A stretch of DNA of 7,125 nt. It comes from Fidelibacterota bacterium (GTDB taxonomy: Bacteria; Marinisomatota; Marinisomatia; Marinisomatales; UBA1611). Position 1 is the stretch's first letter. Each line of letters opens with the position of its first letter. The notes under the pieces were generated by a model. It was given only the letters and a program-made list of their open reading frames with translations, had not been told where the DNA came from and did not search any database. Location of the stretch: the NCBI GenBank assembly GCA_002694025.1, contig NZKX01000098.1, forward strand, positions 1 to 7,125, given 5' to 3'. A program made the position numbers and the translations under genes. Shown in pieces: positions 6,764-7,125 of the stretch.

Positions 6764-7125
6764 TTAGTTTTTTTGGTATTTTGTAACTTTCTGCTCTAGA
6801 AGTTTTGAATAGTTCAAGGTATCCAAATCTAACATAAGAGAATTAATCCAATCTCTTGTTGAAACAATGTATCTTTCTATTTTATCCATGTTCATTCTTT
6901 TAGCATACATATTTGCGATAAGGATTGCTGAAGGAATTGGAATATAATTATTTAAGGGATCGCTGTAAAAGTGATCTATATTTTTAATTAGCTCCCTAAT
7001 ACTTAAATAATCTACCGTTTCAGAAAATATATCATCAGCAATATCATTATTATTTTCCCAAGTTTTTAAATATGAATAAAGTCGACCATCCAACGCTCCT
7101 TCAAGATATGATTTTTTAATAATAA
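6764..7125 (-). CDS. Unrecognised protein, C-terminal part (5' end outside window)
   Basis: A minus-strand frame is open from the right edge to TAA at 6764-6766, giving 119 full codons plus the stop. A UUG at 7091-7093 could serve as a start, but the frame continues upstream without a stop (KKSYLEGALDGRLYSYL), so I take this as the end of a longer gene. The sequence is charged and mostly helical (TWENNNDIADDIFS, LSIRELIKNIDHFYSD, IANMYAKRMNMDKIERYI, SKLLEQKVTKY) with no signal peptide or membrane segment in the visible part. No motif or family is recognised. It converges on the small exported gene with a single base between their stop codons. The composition and lack of stops suggest a real coding frame, but the evidence is modest. 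Confidence 0.6.
   Translation of the reverse strand, partial: IIKKSYLEGALDGRLYSYLKTWENNNDIADDIFSETVDYLSIRELIKNIDHFYSDPLNNYIPIPSAILIANMYAKRMNMDKIERYIVSTRDWINSLMLDLDTLNYSKLLEQKVTKYQKN

Overview
The window is AT-rich DNA most likely from a member of the phylum Bacteroidota, probably a flavobacterium-like lineage. Three things support this. There is a large secreted beta-propeller protein with a type IX secretion (Por) style C-terminal domain. There is a TonB-dependent receptor whose N-terminus carries a carboxypeptidase-D-regulatory-like domain. In front of that receptor is a match to the Bacteroidota -7 promoter element TAnnTTTG. Genus or habitat cannot be read from the sequence; a marine flavobacterium would fit the base composition, but that is a guess.

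Layout, left to right. Positions 1-1754 (minus) hold the first 584 codons of a TonB-dependent outer-membrane receptor whose 3' end lies beyond the left edge. Immediately upstream (about 1757-1840, minus) is a textbook thiamine pyrophosphate (TPP) riboswitch, driven by a likely promoter at 1853-1860. Divergent from it, 1942-3846 (plus) encodes an OPT-family inner-membrane transporter; a perfect 13-bp palindrome lies in its coding sequence near the 3' end. Convergent with that gene, 3896-6283 (minus) encodes a 795-residue secreted propeller protein resembling PorZ of the type IX secretion system. Divergent from it, 6364-6762 (plus) is a small exported protein of unknown function. Running in from the right edge, 6764-7125 (minus) is the 3' part of an unrecognised gene.

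How it works together. The clearest functional unit is the riboswitch plus receptor, which I read as a TPP-repressed outer-membrane uptake system for thiamine or a thiamine precursor. The aptamer occupies nearly the whole leader, its conserved 3' end supplies the Shine-Dalgarno sequence, and the receptor's UUG start follows a few bases later, so control is probably at translation initiation. The OPT transporter is transcribed away from this unit and shows no riboswitch of its own, so a functional link is only a possibility. The PorZ-like protein and the two small genes appear to be independent units. I saw no tRNA, rRNA, CRISPR array, insertion sequence or convincing intrinsic terminator. I did not find an evidently novel multi-gene system; the most distinctive features are the compact riboswitch-start arrangement and the in-frame palindrome in the transporter.
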